Assembly: GCA_041655055.1 (NCBI GenBank) | Contig: JBBAGE010000018.1 | Location: forward strand, 1-22,428 | Length of the DNA stretch: 22,428 bases | Reading direction: 5' to 3' | DNA from: JBBAGE01 sp041655055 | Lineage (GTDB): Bacteria; Pseudomonadota; Alphaproteobacteria; Rhodobacterales; Rhodobacteraceae | Part shown: in pieces, positions 7,424 through 15,074 of the stretch | Position numbering within the stretch: the first letter of the stretch is position 1 | How the letters are laid out: each line of letters opens with the position of its first letter | The notes under the pieces: generated by a model | What the model was told of the DNA's origin: nothing | What the model saw: only the letters and a program-made list of their open reading frames with translations | The model's database searches: none | Made by a program: the position numbers and the translations under genes

Positions 7424-9067
7424 TTATACCAGCCGTTCGATATCCACGGCAGCGCGGATGAAATCGGCAAACAGCGGATGCGGATCAAAGGGTTTCGATT
7501 TCAGTTCGGGGTGGAATTGCACGCCGATATACCATGGATGATCGGGAAATTCCACGATTTCAGGTAGTTGCCCATCGGGCGACATCCCCGAAAAACGCAA
7601 TCCGCAGGATTCAAGCTGCGTGCGGTATTTCACATTCACCTCATAGCGGTGACGGTGGCGCTCCTCGATCGCGGTGGTGTCATAGATCGCGGCCACTTTG
7701 GAATCCGGCGCGAGTGTGGCGGAATAGGCACCGAGCCGCATCGTGCCGCCCTTGGCATCATCGGGTTTGCGTTCAACGCGGTGATTGCCCTGCACCCATT
7801 CGCGCAGGTGATAGATCACGGGCTCAAAGTCGGCGTCAGGGGTATCGTGGTTGAACTCTTCGGAGCCGGCATTGGCGATACCGGCCAGATTGCGCGCGGC
7901 CTCGACCACGGCCATCTGCATGCCCAGACAAATCCCCAGATAGGGAATGTTGCGTTCACGCGCGAAACGGGCGGCCTTGATCTTGCCTTCGGTGCCGCGT
8001 TCGCCAAAGCCGCCGGGCACAAGAATCGCGTGAAACCCTTCGAGATAGGGGGTCGGGTCTTCGCTCTCGAAAATTTCGGAATCGACCCATTCGATACGCA
8101 CCTTGACCCGGTTGGCCATGCCGCCATGGGTCAGGGCTTCGGCAATGGATTTATAGGCGTCTTCAAGCTGGATATATTTGCCGACGATGGCCACGCGCAC
8201 TTCGCCTTCGGCGTTGAAAATGCGGTCCTGCACATCTTCCCAGCGGCGCAGATCGGGCGCGGGGGCGGGGTCAATGCCAAAGGCATCCAGCACGGCGCGA
8301 TCCAGCCCTTCGCGGTGATAGGCCATCGGCGCTTCGTAAATCGATTTCAGATCGGGTGCCGCAATCACATCCTGTTTGCGCACATTGCAAAACAGCGCAA
8401 GCTTTTCGCGTTCCTTTTCCGGGATCGGCCGTTCCGAGCGGCAGACCAGCACATCGGGCTGCAACCCGATGGAGCGCAATTCCTTGACCGAATGCTGCGT
8501 GGGCTTGGTTTTCAATTCGCCGCTGGCGGTGACATAGGGTAAAAGCGTCAGATGCATGAAAATGCACTGGCCACGGGGTTTGTCCTGCGCGAACTGGCGG
8601 ATGGCCTCAAAAAACGGCAAACCCTCGATATCGCCGACGGTGCCGCCGATTTCACAGAGCATGAAATCCACCTCATCCTCGCCCGTGGCGATGAAGTCCT
8701 TGATTTCATTGGTTACATGCGGGATAACCTGGATCGTTTTGCCCAGATAATCGCCGCGCCGTTCCTTTTCCAGCACATTGGAATAGACCCGCCCGGCGGA
8801 AATGGAATCGGTGCGCCGCGCGGCAACGCCGGTGAACCGTTCGTAATGGCCCAGATCCAGATCGGTTTCGGCGCCATCATCGGTTACGAAAACTTCGCCA
8901 TGTTCAAAGGGCGACATCGTGCCCGGATCGACGTTCAGATAGGGGTCGAGTTTGCGCAGCCGCACCGAATATCCGCGCGCCTTCAACAGCGCCCCAAGCG
9001 CTGCGGATGCCAGGCCCTTGCCCAAAGATGAGACGACGCCGCCCGTGATAAAGATGAATCTAGCCAT
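7424..9067 (-). CDS. pyrG: CTP synthase
   Basis: A complete 547-residue enzyme that makes CTP from UTP, ATP and glutamine. The N-terminal amidoligase domain (about 1-270) starts MARFIFITGGVVSSLGKG with its P-loop at 9-18 and carries CEIGGTVGDIEG (138-149). The C-terminal amidotransferase domain (about 290-547) has Cys380 in GICLGMQ and His519/Glu521 in VQFHPE. The length and both catalytic sites are intact. The start is the first ATG, and the family N-terminus agrees. A possible promoter with 17-base spacing lies at 9141-9169. A TerB-like gene starts four bases after the stop, which points to an operon of pyrG with the two TerB-like genes and perhaps the puu-like set. Confidence 0.98.
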   Translation of the reverse strand: MARFIFITGGVVSSLGKGLASAALGALLKARGYSVRLRKLDPYLNVDPGTMSPFEHGEVFVTDDGAETDLDLGHYERFTGVAARRTDSISAGRVYSNVLEKERRGDYLGKTIQVIPHVTNEIKDFIATGEDEVDFMLCEIGGTVGDIEGLPFFEAIRQFAQDKPRGQCIFMHLTLLPYVTASGELKTKPTQHSVKELRSIGLQPDVLVCRSERPIPEKEREKLALFCNVRKQDVIAAPDLKSIYEAPMAYHREGLDRAVLDAFGIDPAPAPDLRRWEDVQDRIFNAEGEVRVAIVGKYIQLEDAYKSIAEALTHGGMANRVKVRIEWVDSEIFESEDPTPYLEGFHAILVPGGFGERGTEGKIKAARFARERNIPYLGICLGMQMAVVEAARNLAGIANAGSEEFNHDTPDADFEPVIYHLREWVQGNHRVERKPDDAKGGTMRLGAYSATLAPDSKVAAIYDTTAIEERHRHRYEVNVKYRTQLESCGLRFSGMSPDGQLPEIVEFPDHPWYIGVQFHPELKSKPFDPHPLFADFIRAAVDIERLV

Positions 9068-9140
9068 TGGGGCCGCGTCTCCGTGACAGTCAAAATAATG
9101 CGTCAGGCAGCATCGAATCTGCCCGGATCACGGGGTTAAA

Positions 9141-9169
9141 CCTATAGCGTATTCAGCCCCCGCGCGCAA
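9141..9169 (-). promoter_or_regulatory. Possible sigma-70-type promoter for pyrG
   Basis: On the minus strand TTGCGC (9164-9169) is followed after 17 bases by TATAGG (9141-9146), about 75 bases upstream of the pyrG start. Spacing is ideal, but each hexamer only partly matches consensus. This is a pattern match only. Confidence 0.35.
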
Positions 9170-9185
9170 CTGAACCGCAAGATCG

Positions 9186-9202
9186 TGCGGGCAGGGCCCG
9201 CA
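9186..9202 (-). terminator. Hairpin between secG and pyrG, possible weak terminator
   Basis: The inverted repeat TGCGGG / CCCGCA has a five-base loop and lies downstream of secG on its strand. It is not followed by a run of T, so intrinsic termination would be weak. It may only stabilise the secG 3' end. Confidence 0.3.
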
Positions 9203-9228
9203 GAGGGTCAATCAGTGGTGTGAAGCGA

Positions 9229-9591
9229 TCAATCCACCCGTGGCGGCAACAGCGCGCCACCTTCGGGCGCGGGCGGCGGCAGCAGATCCTGCCCCGAAGG
9301 TGCGGCCACCGGCGGCGTGAACGGCGCATCGACGCCGACCCGGTCCACGACCGAGCCCGAACCCGTCCGCTGCGCGGCCAGCACCGTCAGCGTGATCGAT
9401 GTCAGGATAAAGGCAATCGCGAACAACCAGGTAAGCTTGCCCAATGCCGTCGCGGCTGCGCGCCCCGTGGTCATGGCGCCGCCACCGCCACCGCCCATGC
9501 CAAGCCCGCCGCCCTCCGAGCGCTGCAAAAGCACCACGCCGATCAGGCAAAGCGCAAGGATCAGGTGGATGACAAGCAGGACATTTTCCAT
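9229..9591 (-). CDS. secG: Preprotein translocase subunit SecG
   Basis: A 120-residue inner-membrane protein that assists SecYEG protein export. Two hydrophobic segments fit the family: about 3-21 (ENVLLVIHLILALCLIGVV) and about 53-73. Between them is the cytosolic signature LLQRSEGGGLGMGGGG with AMTTGRAA. The C-terminal 40 or so residues are Pro/Ala-rich and longer than in enterobacterial SecG, as is common in alphaproteobacteria. ATG 9591 was chosen because it has AAAGG seven bases upstream. The open frame extends to 9657 but encodes a basic, non-family leader. It diverges from purA across a 179-base region and is followed 161 bases later by pyrG. Confidence 0.93.
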   Translation of the reverse strand: MENVLLVIHLILALCLIGVVLLQRSEGGGLGMGGGGGGAMTTGRAAATALGKLTWLFAIAFILTSITLTVLAAQRTGSGSVVDRVGVDAPFTPPVAAPSGQDLLPPPAPEGGALLPPRVD

Positions 9592-9622
9592 GGGGCAGCC
9601 TTTGCGGGTTATTCGATTGGGG

Positions 9623-9651
9623 TATCTAGGCCGTTGGCGCGTCTGTCGCAA
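9623..9651 (-). promoter_or_regulatory. Possible promoter for secG
   Basis: On the minus strand TTGCGA (9646-9651), 17 bases, then TAGATA (9623-9628) lies 32 bases upstream of the secG start. This is a partial consensus match with ideal spacing. It is unconfirmed. Confidence 0.33.
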
Positions 9652-9717
9652 CCCCAAAGACGAAAACCACCGGTTTTGGGCGTTGAATCGACGCGATCGT
9701 CATTTAACTGTTTCAAG

Positions 9718-9751
9718 CCCGCGCGCTGCCCGATATATGGGCGCGGGTTTT
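9718..9751 (+). promoter_or_regulatory. purA: GC-rich hairpin followed by TTTT in the purA leader
   Basis: CCCGCGC (9718-9724) can pair with GCGCGGG (9741-9747), and TTTT follows at once at 9748-9751. It sits just upstream of the purA ribosome binding site AAGGAG (9759-9764). An overlapping inner pairing GCCC/GGGC is possible. The shape resembles an intrinsic terminator or attenuator. A second perfect hairpin, AAAACC-ACC-GGTTTT, lies upstream at 9663-9677. No family of leader regulator can be named. Confidence 0.4.
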
Positions 9752-9770
9752 CACCTGAAAAGGAGCAGAC

Positions 9771-11063
9771 ATGGCCAATGTCGTCGTGGTCGGCGCCCAA
9801 TGGGGCGACGAGGGAAAAGGCAAGATCGTCGATTGGCTCAGCGAGCGCGCCGATGTCATCGCGCGCTTTCAGGGCGGGCATAATGCCGGACATACGCTGG
9901 TAATCGGCGAGACGGTATTCAAACTGTCGCTTTTGCCTTCGGGCATCGTGCGCGCCGGCAAGCTGGCGGTCATCGGTAACGGCGTTGTGCTTGATCCATG
10001 GGCGCTGTTTTCGGAAATTGAAAAGCTGACCGCTCAGGGTGTGGCGATTTCGACCGACAACCTGATGATCGCGGAAAATACGCCGCTAATCCTGCCGCTC
10101 CACCAGGATCTTGACCGGCTGCGCGAAGAGGCCGCCGGCAAGGCCAAGATCGGCACCACCGGGCGCGGCATCGGCCCTGCCTATGAAGACAAGGTGGGCC
10201 GGCGCGCGATCCGCGTATCGGATCTGGCTGATGAAGAAACGCTGGAATCGCGGATCGACCGCTTGCTTGCCCATCACGATGCCCTGCGCAAGGGGCTGGG
10301 GGCCGAACCGATCGACCGCGCCGAACTGACCGCGCGGCTGCGTGACATCGCGCCCAGGCTGCTGGCCTTTGCCCAGCCGGTATGGAAGGTCATGGGCGAT
10401 GCGCGCAAGGCAGGCAAGCGTATCCTGTTCGAAGGGGCGCAGGGATCGCTGCTGGATATCGATTTCGGCACTTATCCCTATGTCACCTCGTCCACCACCA
10501 TGTCGGGCATGGCGGCATCGGGCACCGGGGTTGGGCCTTCGGCCATCGGTTTCGTGCTGGGGATCGTCAAGGCCTATACCACCCGCGTCGGCGAAGGTCC
10601 GTTTCCAACCGAACTTGACGATGCCGATGGCCAGCGGTTGGGCGAACGCGGCCACGAATTTGGCACCGTGACCGGGCGCAAACGCCGCTGCGGCTGGTTC
10701 GATGCCGTGCTTGTGCGCCAGACCTGCGCCATTTCCGGCGTCAATGGTATCGCGCTGACCAAGCTCGATGTGCTCGACGGGTTCGAGGTGCTGAAAATCT
10801 GCACCGGCTATGATGTGGATGGGGTGCATTACGATCACCTGCCCACGGCTGCCGCGCTGCAGGCCCGCGCCGTGCCGATCTATGAGGAAATGGAAGGCTG
10901 GCAAGGTTCGACCCAGGGCGCGCGGAGCTGGGCCGATCTGCCGGCGGCAGCGGTGAAATATGTGCGCCGGATCGAGGAATTGATCCAATGCCCCGTCGCG
11001 CTGCTGTCCACCAGCCCCGAGCGTGATGACACGATCCTCGTGACCGATCCGTGCGCCGACTGA
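9771..11063 (+). CDS. purA: Adenylosuccinate synthetase
   Basis: A complete 430-residue enzyme that joins IMP and aspartate with GTP, the first committed step from IMP to AMP. The start shows the invariant GAQWGDEGKGKIVDWL (8-23) and GGHNAGHT GTP/IMP-binding segments. GTTGRGIGPAYEDK and FEGAQGSLLDIDFGTYPYVT follow in family order, as does the conserved TGRKRRCGWFD. The length equals the bacterial norm. The start has AAGGAG seven bases upstream. The stop TGA shares a base with the ATG of the DUF2842 gene (TGATG), so the two are translationally coupled. A strong terminator follows the pair. Confidence 0.98.
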   Translation: MANVVVVGAQWGDEGKGKIVDWLSERADVIARFQGGHNAGHTLVIGETVFKLSLLPSGIVRAGKLAVIGNGVVLDPWALFSEIEKLTAQGVAISTDNLMIAENTPLILPLHQDLDRLREEAAGKAKIGTTGRGIGPAYEDKVGRRAIRVSDLADEETLESRIDRLLAHHDALRKGLGAEPIDRAELTARLRDIAPRLLAFAQPVWKVMGDARKAGKRILFEGAQGSLLDIDFGTYPYVTSSTTMSGMAASGTGVGPSAIGFVLGIVKAYTTRVGEGPFPTELDDADGQRLGERGHEFGTVTGRKRRCGWFDAVLVRQTCAISGVNGIALTKLDVLDGFEVLKICTGYDVDGVHYDHLPTAAALQARAVPIYEEMEGWQGSTQGARSWADLPAAAVKYVRRIEELIQCPVALLSTSPERDDTILVTDPCAD

Positions 11064-11296
11064 TGGCGCTGGGTTACAAAGCGCGGCGGCGCTGGTCGCT
11101 GGTGATCCTGCTGCTGGGGCTGCCGGCCTATATCGTGGCGGTGGTCACCGTGCTTAATTTGCTGGACCGGCCGCCGTTCTGGTTGGAACTGCTGGTCTAT
11201 GTCGGGCTTGGCATCATCTGGGCGGTGCCGTTTCGCGCCGTATTTCGCGGCGTGGGACAGGCCGATCCCGACGCGGATCGCGACGATCACGGTTAA
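11063..11296 (+). CDS. DUF2842 small membrane protein
   Basis: A 77-residue protein of unknown function. The N-terminus MALGYKARRRW, two membrane segments (about 11-33 and 40-62) and the FRGVGQ end of the second segment fit the alphaproteobacterial DUF2842 family. The basic N-terminus suggests it faces the cytoplasm (positive-inside rule), with a short loop DRPPF between helices. The acidic tail DPDADRDDHG is not conserved-looking. ATG 11063 overlaps the purA stop by one base. A GTG at 11051 would add four residues inside purA and is less likely. It probably depends on purA translation. Confidence 0.82.
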   Translation: MALGYKARRRWSLVILLLGLPAYIVAVVTVLNLLDRPPFWLELLVYVGLGIIWAVPFRAVFRGVGQADPDADRDDHG

Positions 11297-11299
11297 TGC

Positions 11300-11327
11300 A
11301 AAAGGGCGCGATCCATCGCGCCCTTTT
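11300..11327. terminator. Strong bidirectional intrinsic terminator
   Basis: AAAAGGGCGCGAT (11300-11312) and ATCGCGCCCTTTT (11315-11327) form a perfect 13-base-pair stem around a two-base centre (the effective loop is slightly larger). T-runs are available on both strands. It lies between the purA-DUF2842 unit and the convergent hypothetical gene ending at 11332 and would serve both. Confidence 0.88.
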
Positions 11328-11331
11328 ATAT

Positions 11332-12882
11332 TCAGAATATGGCACCGGGGGTTCGGAACTGTGTTTCTTCGGTCACGATGAACTGACCGCGGCGCAGTTT
11401 ACGAATATGGCCGTTGCGCAACAGATTGCCAAAGGCGCGCAACAAATCCTTGGGCGGGACATCGGCGGCCAGCGATTCATGCGCCACCATCCGCATCACC
11501 CGTTGGCGCGAGAAATGCGGCCGACCTTCGATATCGGTGATATAGGCGGCGGCGGCTTCGACCAGATCGGTGAGATCCGCCACCTTGATCTGCGCGACAT
11601 GGCGCGAAAAATCCGGGCTTGGCGCGCTGTCCAGATCGCTTTCGCCATCAAGCGCGATTTCCGAATACAGCGCCAAATTGCCGGTGCTGACCCGCTGCGG
11701 GCGCAGCGGTGCGGATGGCGTTTGCGGCAGGTCGATGCGCTGTTCCGAGACCAGCATCAACGGCGCCAGCCGACGTGCGCCCTCGGCCGCTTTGGGCGCG
11801 GCGGCGGATTTCACCACCTGTTCAAGATCGTCGCGATAGGGCGATTCGGCCTTGGCTTTGGCATCGACTTTGTCGCCATCCTCGGGCTCGGCCTTGGCCG
11901 AGAAAACGGCGGCTTTCAGGTGATCGATCACGCTGCGCCGCCGGGTGCCTTCGGAATTTGACATGGCGCGGTCGGTTTCGGCCATCAGCCGCGATACGGC
12001 GGCGTCATTTTCGGGCGGCGTGATATCAAGCGCGGCGCGCGCATCGGCATTGGCCGCAGGCTCGGGCGGGCGGCGCAGATGCACCACGCGCGCGCGGGCA
12101 CGCTGGGCCAGATCGTGATGCGACAGCGCGGGTGCGGCGGGTTCGGGTTCCGGTTCGGCTTCGGGCGCGATTTCCGCGGCGGGGGATTCGGCGGCGATGA
12201 TGTCGTTGATGATATCGGCATCTGTGGCGCTGTCGGGTTCAGACAGGACCGGCGCGGGCGTTTCGGCGGGTTCCGGTTCGGGCGCTTCGGCGGTGATGAT
12301 ATCGCTGATGATATCCGCATCAGTGGCGCTGACGGGGGCAACTTCGACATCAGCCTCGGGCGCCGGGATTTCAGCCTCTGGTTCGATCTCGGGGGTGATC
12401 TCTGCCATCACCGGCGCTTCTGGTGTGGCGGGCGGGTCAAGCGGCACATCCTCGATATCGGCAAAAGCCGCCGATATCGGCGCGGTGCGGAACAGATCGT
12501 TTTCATCATCGGCAAGCGCCGCCGCCGCCGCATCCGAGGCCGCATGGATGCGTAAAATCCGCGCGGTCACCGTATCTTCCGCCTGTGCCACGGGGCTTTG
12601 CACCGGGCGCGGAGCGGGTTTTTCGGCCTCGATCTGGCGCAGGATCACAGCGTTTTCGTTAACGCGCGCCTCGACCCGGCGTTTGACCTCGCGCTCGGCG
12701 ATTCGGTTGAGCATTTGCGCATCCGGCGTCGGAGGCTCGGCGCCGAAATAGCGATCCTGCGCCGCAAGATCGCGAAAATACTCGGAAATTTGCTTCATTG
12801 TGGAAAACGGATCGTCAAATCCCTCAAGGGTGCAGGAATATGTCCCATAAGAAACTGTGAGGATTTTACTCGAACTGACCAT
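11332..12882 (-). CDS. Conserved hypothetical protein with acidic Ala/Pro/Glu-rich middle and a basic C-terminal domain
   Basis: A 516-residue protein whose function I do not recognise. Residues 1-75 form a compact conserved-looking head (VSYGTYSCTLEGFDDPFST, then FRDLAAQDRYFGAEPPTPDA and a charged helix). Residues about 145-255 are Pro/Glu/Ala-rich and probably disordered. They hold two near-identical motifs, SATDADIISDIITAE (185-199) and SATDADIINDIIAAE (218-232). Residues about 425-516 are a folded-looking basic domain ending RNGHIRKLRRGQFIVTEETQ, which could bind nucleic acid or a partner. No signal peptide or membrane helix is seen. ATG 12882 has a purine-rich GGGAGAAAG upstream. Some databases label similar proteins as chemotaxis-related, but no CheA domains are present here. 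It likely occurs across Rhodobacterales. Confidence 0.75.
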   Translation of the reverse strand: MVSSSKILTVSYGTYSCTLEGFDDPFSTMKQISEYFRDLAAQDRYFGAEPPTPDAQMLNRIAEREVKRRVEARVNENAVILRQIEAEKPAPRPVQSPVAQAEDTVTARILRIHAASDAAAAALADDENDLFRTAPISAAFADIEDVPLDPPATPEAPVMAEITPEIEPEAEIPAPEADVEVAPVSATDADIISDIITAEAPEPEPAETPAPVLSEPDSATDADIINDIIAAESPAAEIAPEAEPEPEPAAPALSHHDLAQRARARVVHLRRPPEPAANADARAALDITPPENDAAVSRLMAETDRAMSNSEGTRRRSVIDHLKAAVFSAKAEPEDGDKVDAKAKAESPYRDDLEQVVKSAAAPKAAEGARRLAPLMLVSEQRIDLPQTPSAPLRPQRVSTGNLALYSEIALDGESDLDSAPSPDFSRHVAQIKVADLTDLVEAAAAYITDIEGRPHFSRQRVMRMVAHESLAADVPPKDLLRAFGNLLRNGHIRKLRRGQFIVTEETQFRTPGAIF

Positions 12883-13004
12883 AACTCTACGCTTTCTCCC
12901 CCGTTCCAGCCCGTTGTATTTACCACGACTCACTAACGAATTAAGAACAGAAAGGCGGAATTTTCAGTATTTTTTCAGGGCCGAATTAAGGCAAGGCAGA
13001 TATC

Positions 13005-13685
13005 ATGGCGCAATCCGACATCTCTGGGCCGCATTTTCGCAGCCCCCATAATGTCACGCTGCTGGGCGCGGGCGATTGCGATGCGGCCACGCTGGCGCAA
13101 TGTCTGGCGCTTGCGCCGGTGCTTGTGGCTGCGGACGGGGGCGCCAGCCGGGCGCTTGCGGCCGATCATATGCCGCAGGCTGTATTTGGCGATTTCGATT
13201 CGATCGATGCTGCCGCCAAAGCCGCGATCCCCGCCGATCGCCTGTTTCCAAGCGCCGACCAGGAAACCACCGATTTTGAAAAATCACTGGCCGCGATTGC
13301 CGCGCCCCTGATTTTGGCGACGGGATTTCTGGGCGCGCGGGTCGATCATCAATTGGCGGCGTTCAATGCGATCGCGCGCAGCCGGGCGCAATGCATTCTG
13401 GTGGGCGCGCAGGATGTCTGTTTCCACGCGCAGTGCGGGCGCGACTATCTGTTGCCAAGCACCCCGGGCGAGCGGGTGTCGCTGTTCCCGATGCAGCAGG
13501 TGCGCGGGCAAAGCGACGGGCTGCGCTGGCCGATTGCGGGCCTGACATTCGCGCCCGCCGGGCGGATCGGCACATCGAATATGGCGACCGGGCCCATGGT
13601 GCGGCTGGCGTTTGAGGGCGGTGGAATGATCGTGGTGATGCCACGTCACCGGCTGGCGGATCTGGTGGGTGCGCTGGGGGGCTAG
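13005..13685 (+). CDS. thiN: Thiamine pyrophosphokinase
   Basis: A 226-residue enzyme that transfers pyrophosphate from ATP to thiamine to give thiamine diphosphate. ADGGAS (43-48), GDFDS (62-66), DQETTDFEKS (85-94) and GARVDHQLA (110-118) are the substrate and metal motifs of the TPK family, in order. The C-terminal half carries the thiamin-binding region with GTSNMATG. The ATG at 13005 has AAGGCAAGG upstream. No other thiamine gene or TPP riboswitch is seen nearby. The stop overlaps the convergent DUF454 stop in the palindrome CTAG. The symbol thiN follows common usage for bacterial TPKs. Confidence 0.93.
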   Translation: MAQSDISGPHFRSPHNVTLLGAGDCDAATLAQCLALAPVLVAADGGASRALAADHMPQAVFGDFDSIDAAAKAAIPADRLFPSADQETTDFEKSLAAIAAPLILATGFLGARVDHQLAAFNAIARSRAQCILVGAQDVCFHAQCGRDYLLPSTPGERVSLFPMQQVRGQSDGLRWPIAGLTFAPAGRIGTSNMATGPMVRLAFEGGGMIVVMPRHRLADLVGALGG

Positions 13686-14035
13686 CCGGGGCGCGACGCC
13701 ACGAACAGCCCCGCGCCCAGCATGATCGCGCCCTGCGCCAGCAAAACCAGCAGCGGCAATCCCAAAAACACGCTGAACAAAAACGCCGCCGTCATCATCG
13801 ACAGGGCCATGATCTTGTCGCGCGCGCGGATTGCGCCGCGCTGTTCCCATAAAGTGATGGGCGGGCCGAACCATGCGTGGCCGACCAGCCAGGCCCGCGC
13901 GCGCGGGCTGCCTTTGCCAAAACAGATCGCCGCAAGCAACAAGAAAGGCGTGGTCGGGAATACCGGCAAAAACAGCCCGATGACGCCCAGGGCCACACTT
14001 GTCCACCCCGCAATATTGAAAAGCAATCGCGTCAT
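13682..14035 (-). CDS. DUF454 (YbaN-like) inner-membrane protein
   Basis: A 117-residue membrane protein related to E. coli YbaN. GWTSVALGVIGLFLPVFPTTPFLLLAAICF (10-39) contains the family's glycine-rich helix and the near-invariant LPVFPTTPF. SPRARAWLVGHAWFGPPI (43-60) follows, then a second hydrophobic pair at about 75-112. The function of the family is not established. The preferred start is ATG 14035. A TTG at 14056 would extend it by seven residues but lacks a good site. Its stop TAG lies in the same CTAG as the TAG of the convergent thiN gene. Confidence 0.87.
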   Translation of the reverse strand: MTRLLFNIAGWTSVALGVIGLFLPVFPTTPFLLLAAICFGKGSPRARAWLVGHAWFGPPITLWEQRGAIRARDKIMALSMMTAAFLFSVFLGLPLLVLLAQGAIMLGAGLFVASRPG

Positions 14036-14276
14036 TGGATGATGGGCCCTGCGCAATGCGTCATGGGGGAATGGCCGTAAACCAAAAGGGTCAACATTGG
14101 ATCTCTCGCACTGCCGGCAGGGTCAGCGGTCAATATAGGCGTGCCGCCGCCCCGCGCCAAGATGGCGGGCTTGTGATGTGATCGCCCCGCCACGGGGGCG
14201 GATTTGCGGCCAATTCGCCCTTACGCAGGGCCGCTTTCTTGCCTATAACCTGTTCAGGATTATCGGAGAGCCCGCA

Positions 14277-15065
14277 ATGTCGCGTAACCTGTCACCTATC
14301 GATGCCGCCAAATATGCCGCTGCAAGGCGGGCCGTCGAATTTGTCGAAGACGGGATGAAGCTTGGGCTTGGCACCGGTTCGACCGCTGCATGGATGGTGC
14401 GCTGTCTGGGTGAACGGGTGCGCGACGAAGGCCTGCGCATCACCGGCGTGCCCACATCTGCGCGCACGGCGGAGCTGGCGCGCGAACAGGGGATCAGCAT
14501 CGTCACGCTGGACGAGGCGCGCTGGCTCGATCTGACGATCGACGGCGCCGATGAATTCGACGGGGCGCTGAACCTGATCAAGGGCGGCGGCGGCGCGCTT
14601 TTGTGGGAAAAGATCGTGGCCACCGCCAGCGAACAGATGATCGTGATCACCGACGCCAGCAAAGAGGTCGGAACATTGGGCGCATTCCCGCTGCCGGTCG
14701 AGGTGATCCCCTTCGGGCTGCATACGACGCGCAGTCTGGTTGAAGATCTGCTGGCCGGGCAGGATGTTCTGGGCCATGAGGTAACGCTGCGCATGGATGG
14801 CGATGCGCCCTTTGTGACCGATCAGGGCAATCGCATTCTTGATCTGCATCTGAACCGTATTGCCAATCCGCGCCAGCTTGCGGTGGCGCTGAACCTGATC
14901 CCCGGCGTTGTCGAAAGCGGTCTGTTCATCGATATATGTGACGTGGTTGTGATCGGGCACGGGGATGGCCGGGTGGAAACCCGCGATATAGTGGCCGGCA
15001 CGCGCGAAGAAGAACGGATTGCGCTGGATGAAAGCGACAATCTGTTTCGTGATCTGAACGAGTAA
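14277..15065 (+). CDS. rpiA: Ribose-5-phosphate isomerase A
   Basis: A 262-residue enzyme that interconverts ribose-5-phosphate and ribulose-5-phosphate in the pentose phosphate and Calvin pathways. GLGTGSTA (30-37), DGADEFD (89-95) and KGGGGALLWEK (102-112) are the substrate-loop, acidic catalytic and phosphate motifs of RpiA. The length is somewhat above the E. coli enzyme. The frame is open to 14178, but ATG 14277 has GGAGAG upstream and the family N-terminus. gor starts nine bases after the stop, so they form an operon. The 241-base upstream region holds no gene I can support. Confidence 0.96.
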   Translation: MSRNLSPIDAAKYAAARRAVEFVEDGMKLGLGTGSTAAWMVRCLGERVRDEGLRITGVPTSARTAELAREQGISIVTLDEARWLDLTIDGADEFDGALNLIKGGGGALLWEKIVATASEQMIVITDASKEVGTLGAFPLPVEVIPFGLHTTRSLVEDLLAGQDVLGHEVTLRMDGDAPFVTDQGNRILDLHLNRIANPRQLAVALNLIPGVVESGLFIDICDVVVIGHGDGRVETRDIVAGTREEERIALDESDNLFRDLNE

Positions 15066-15074
15066 GGGGGGCGG

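Noticed and set aside
7568..8542. 324-residue plus-strand frame opposite pyrG
   Set aside because: Fully inside pyrG, which is intact and certain. It is a shadow frame.
10086..10988. 300-residue minus-strand frame opposite purA
   Set aside because: Shadow of the conserved purA frame.
12883..13004. TPP riboswitch upstream of the thiamine pyrophosphokinase gene
   Set aside because: The conserved CUGAGA and related THI-box elements are not visible, and the region is too short for a typical one.
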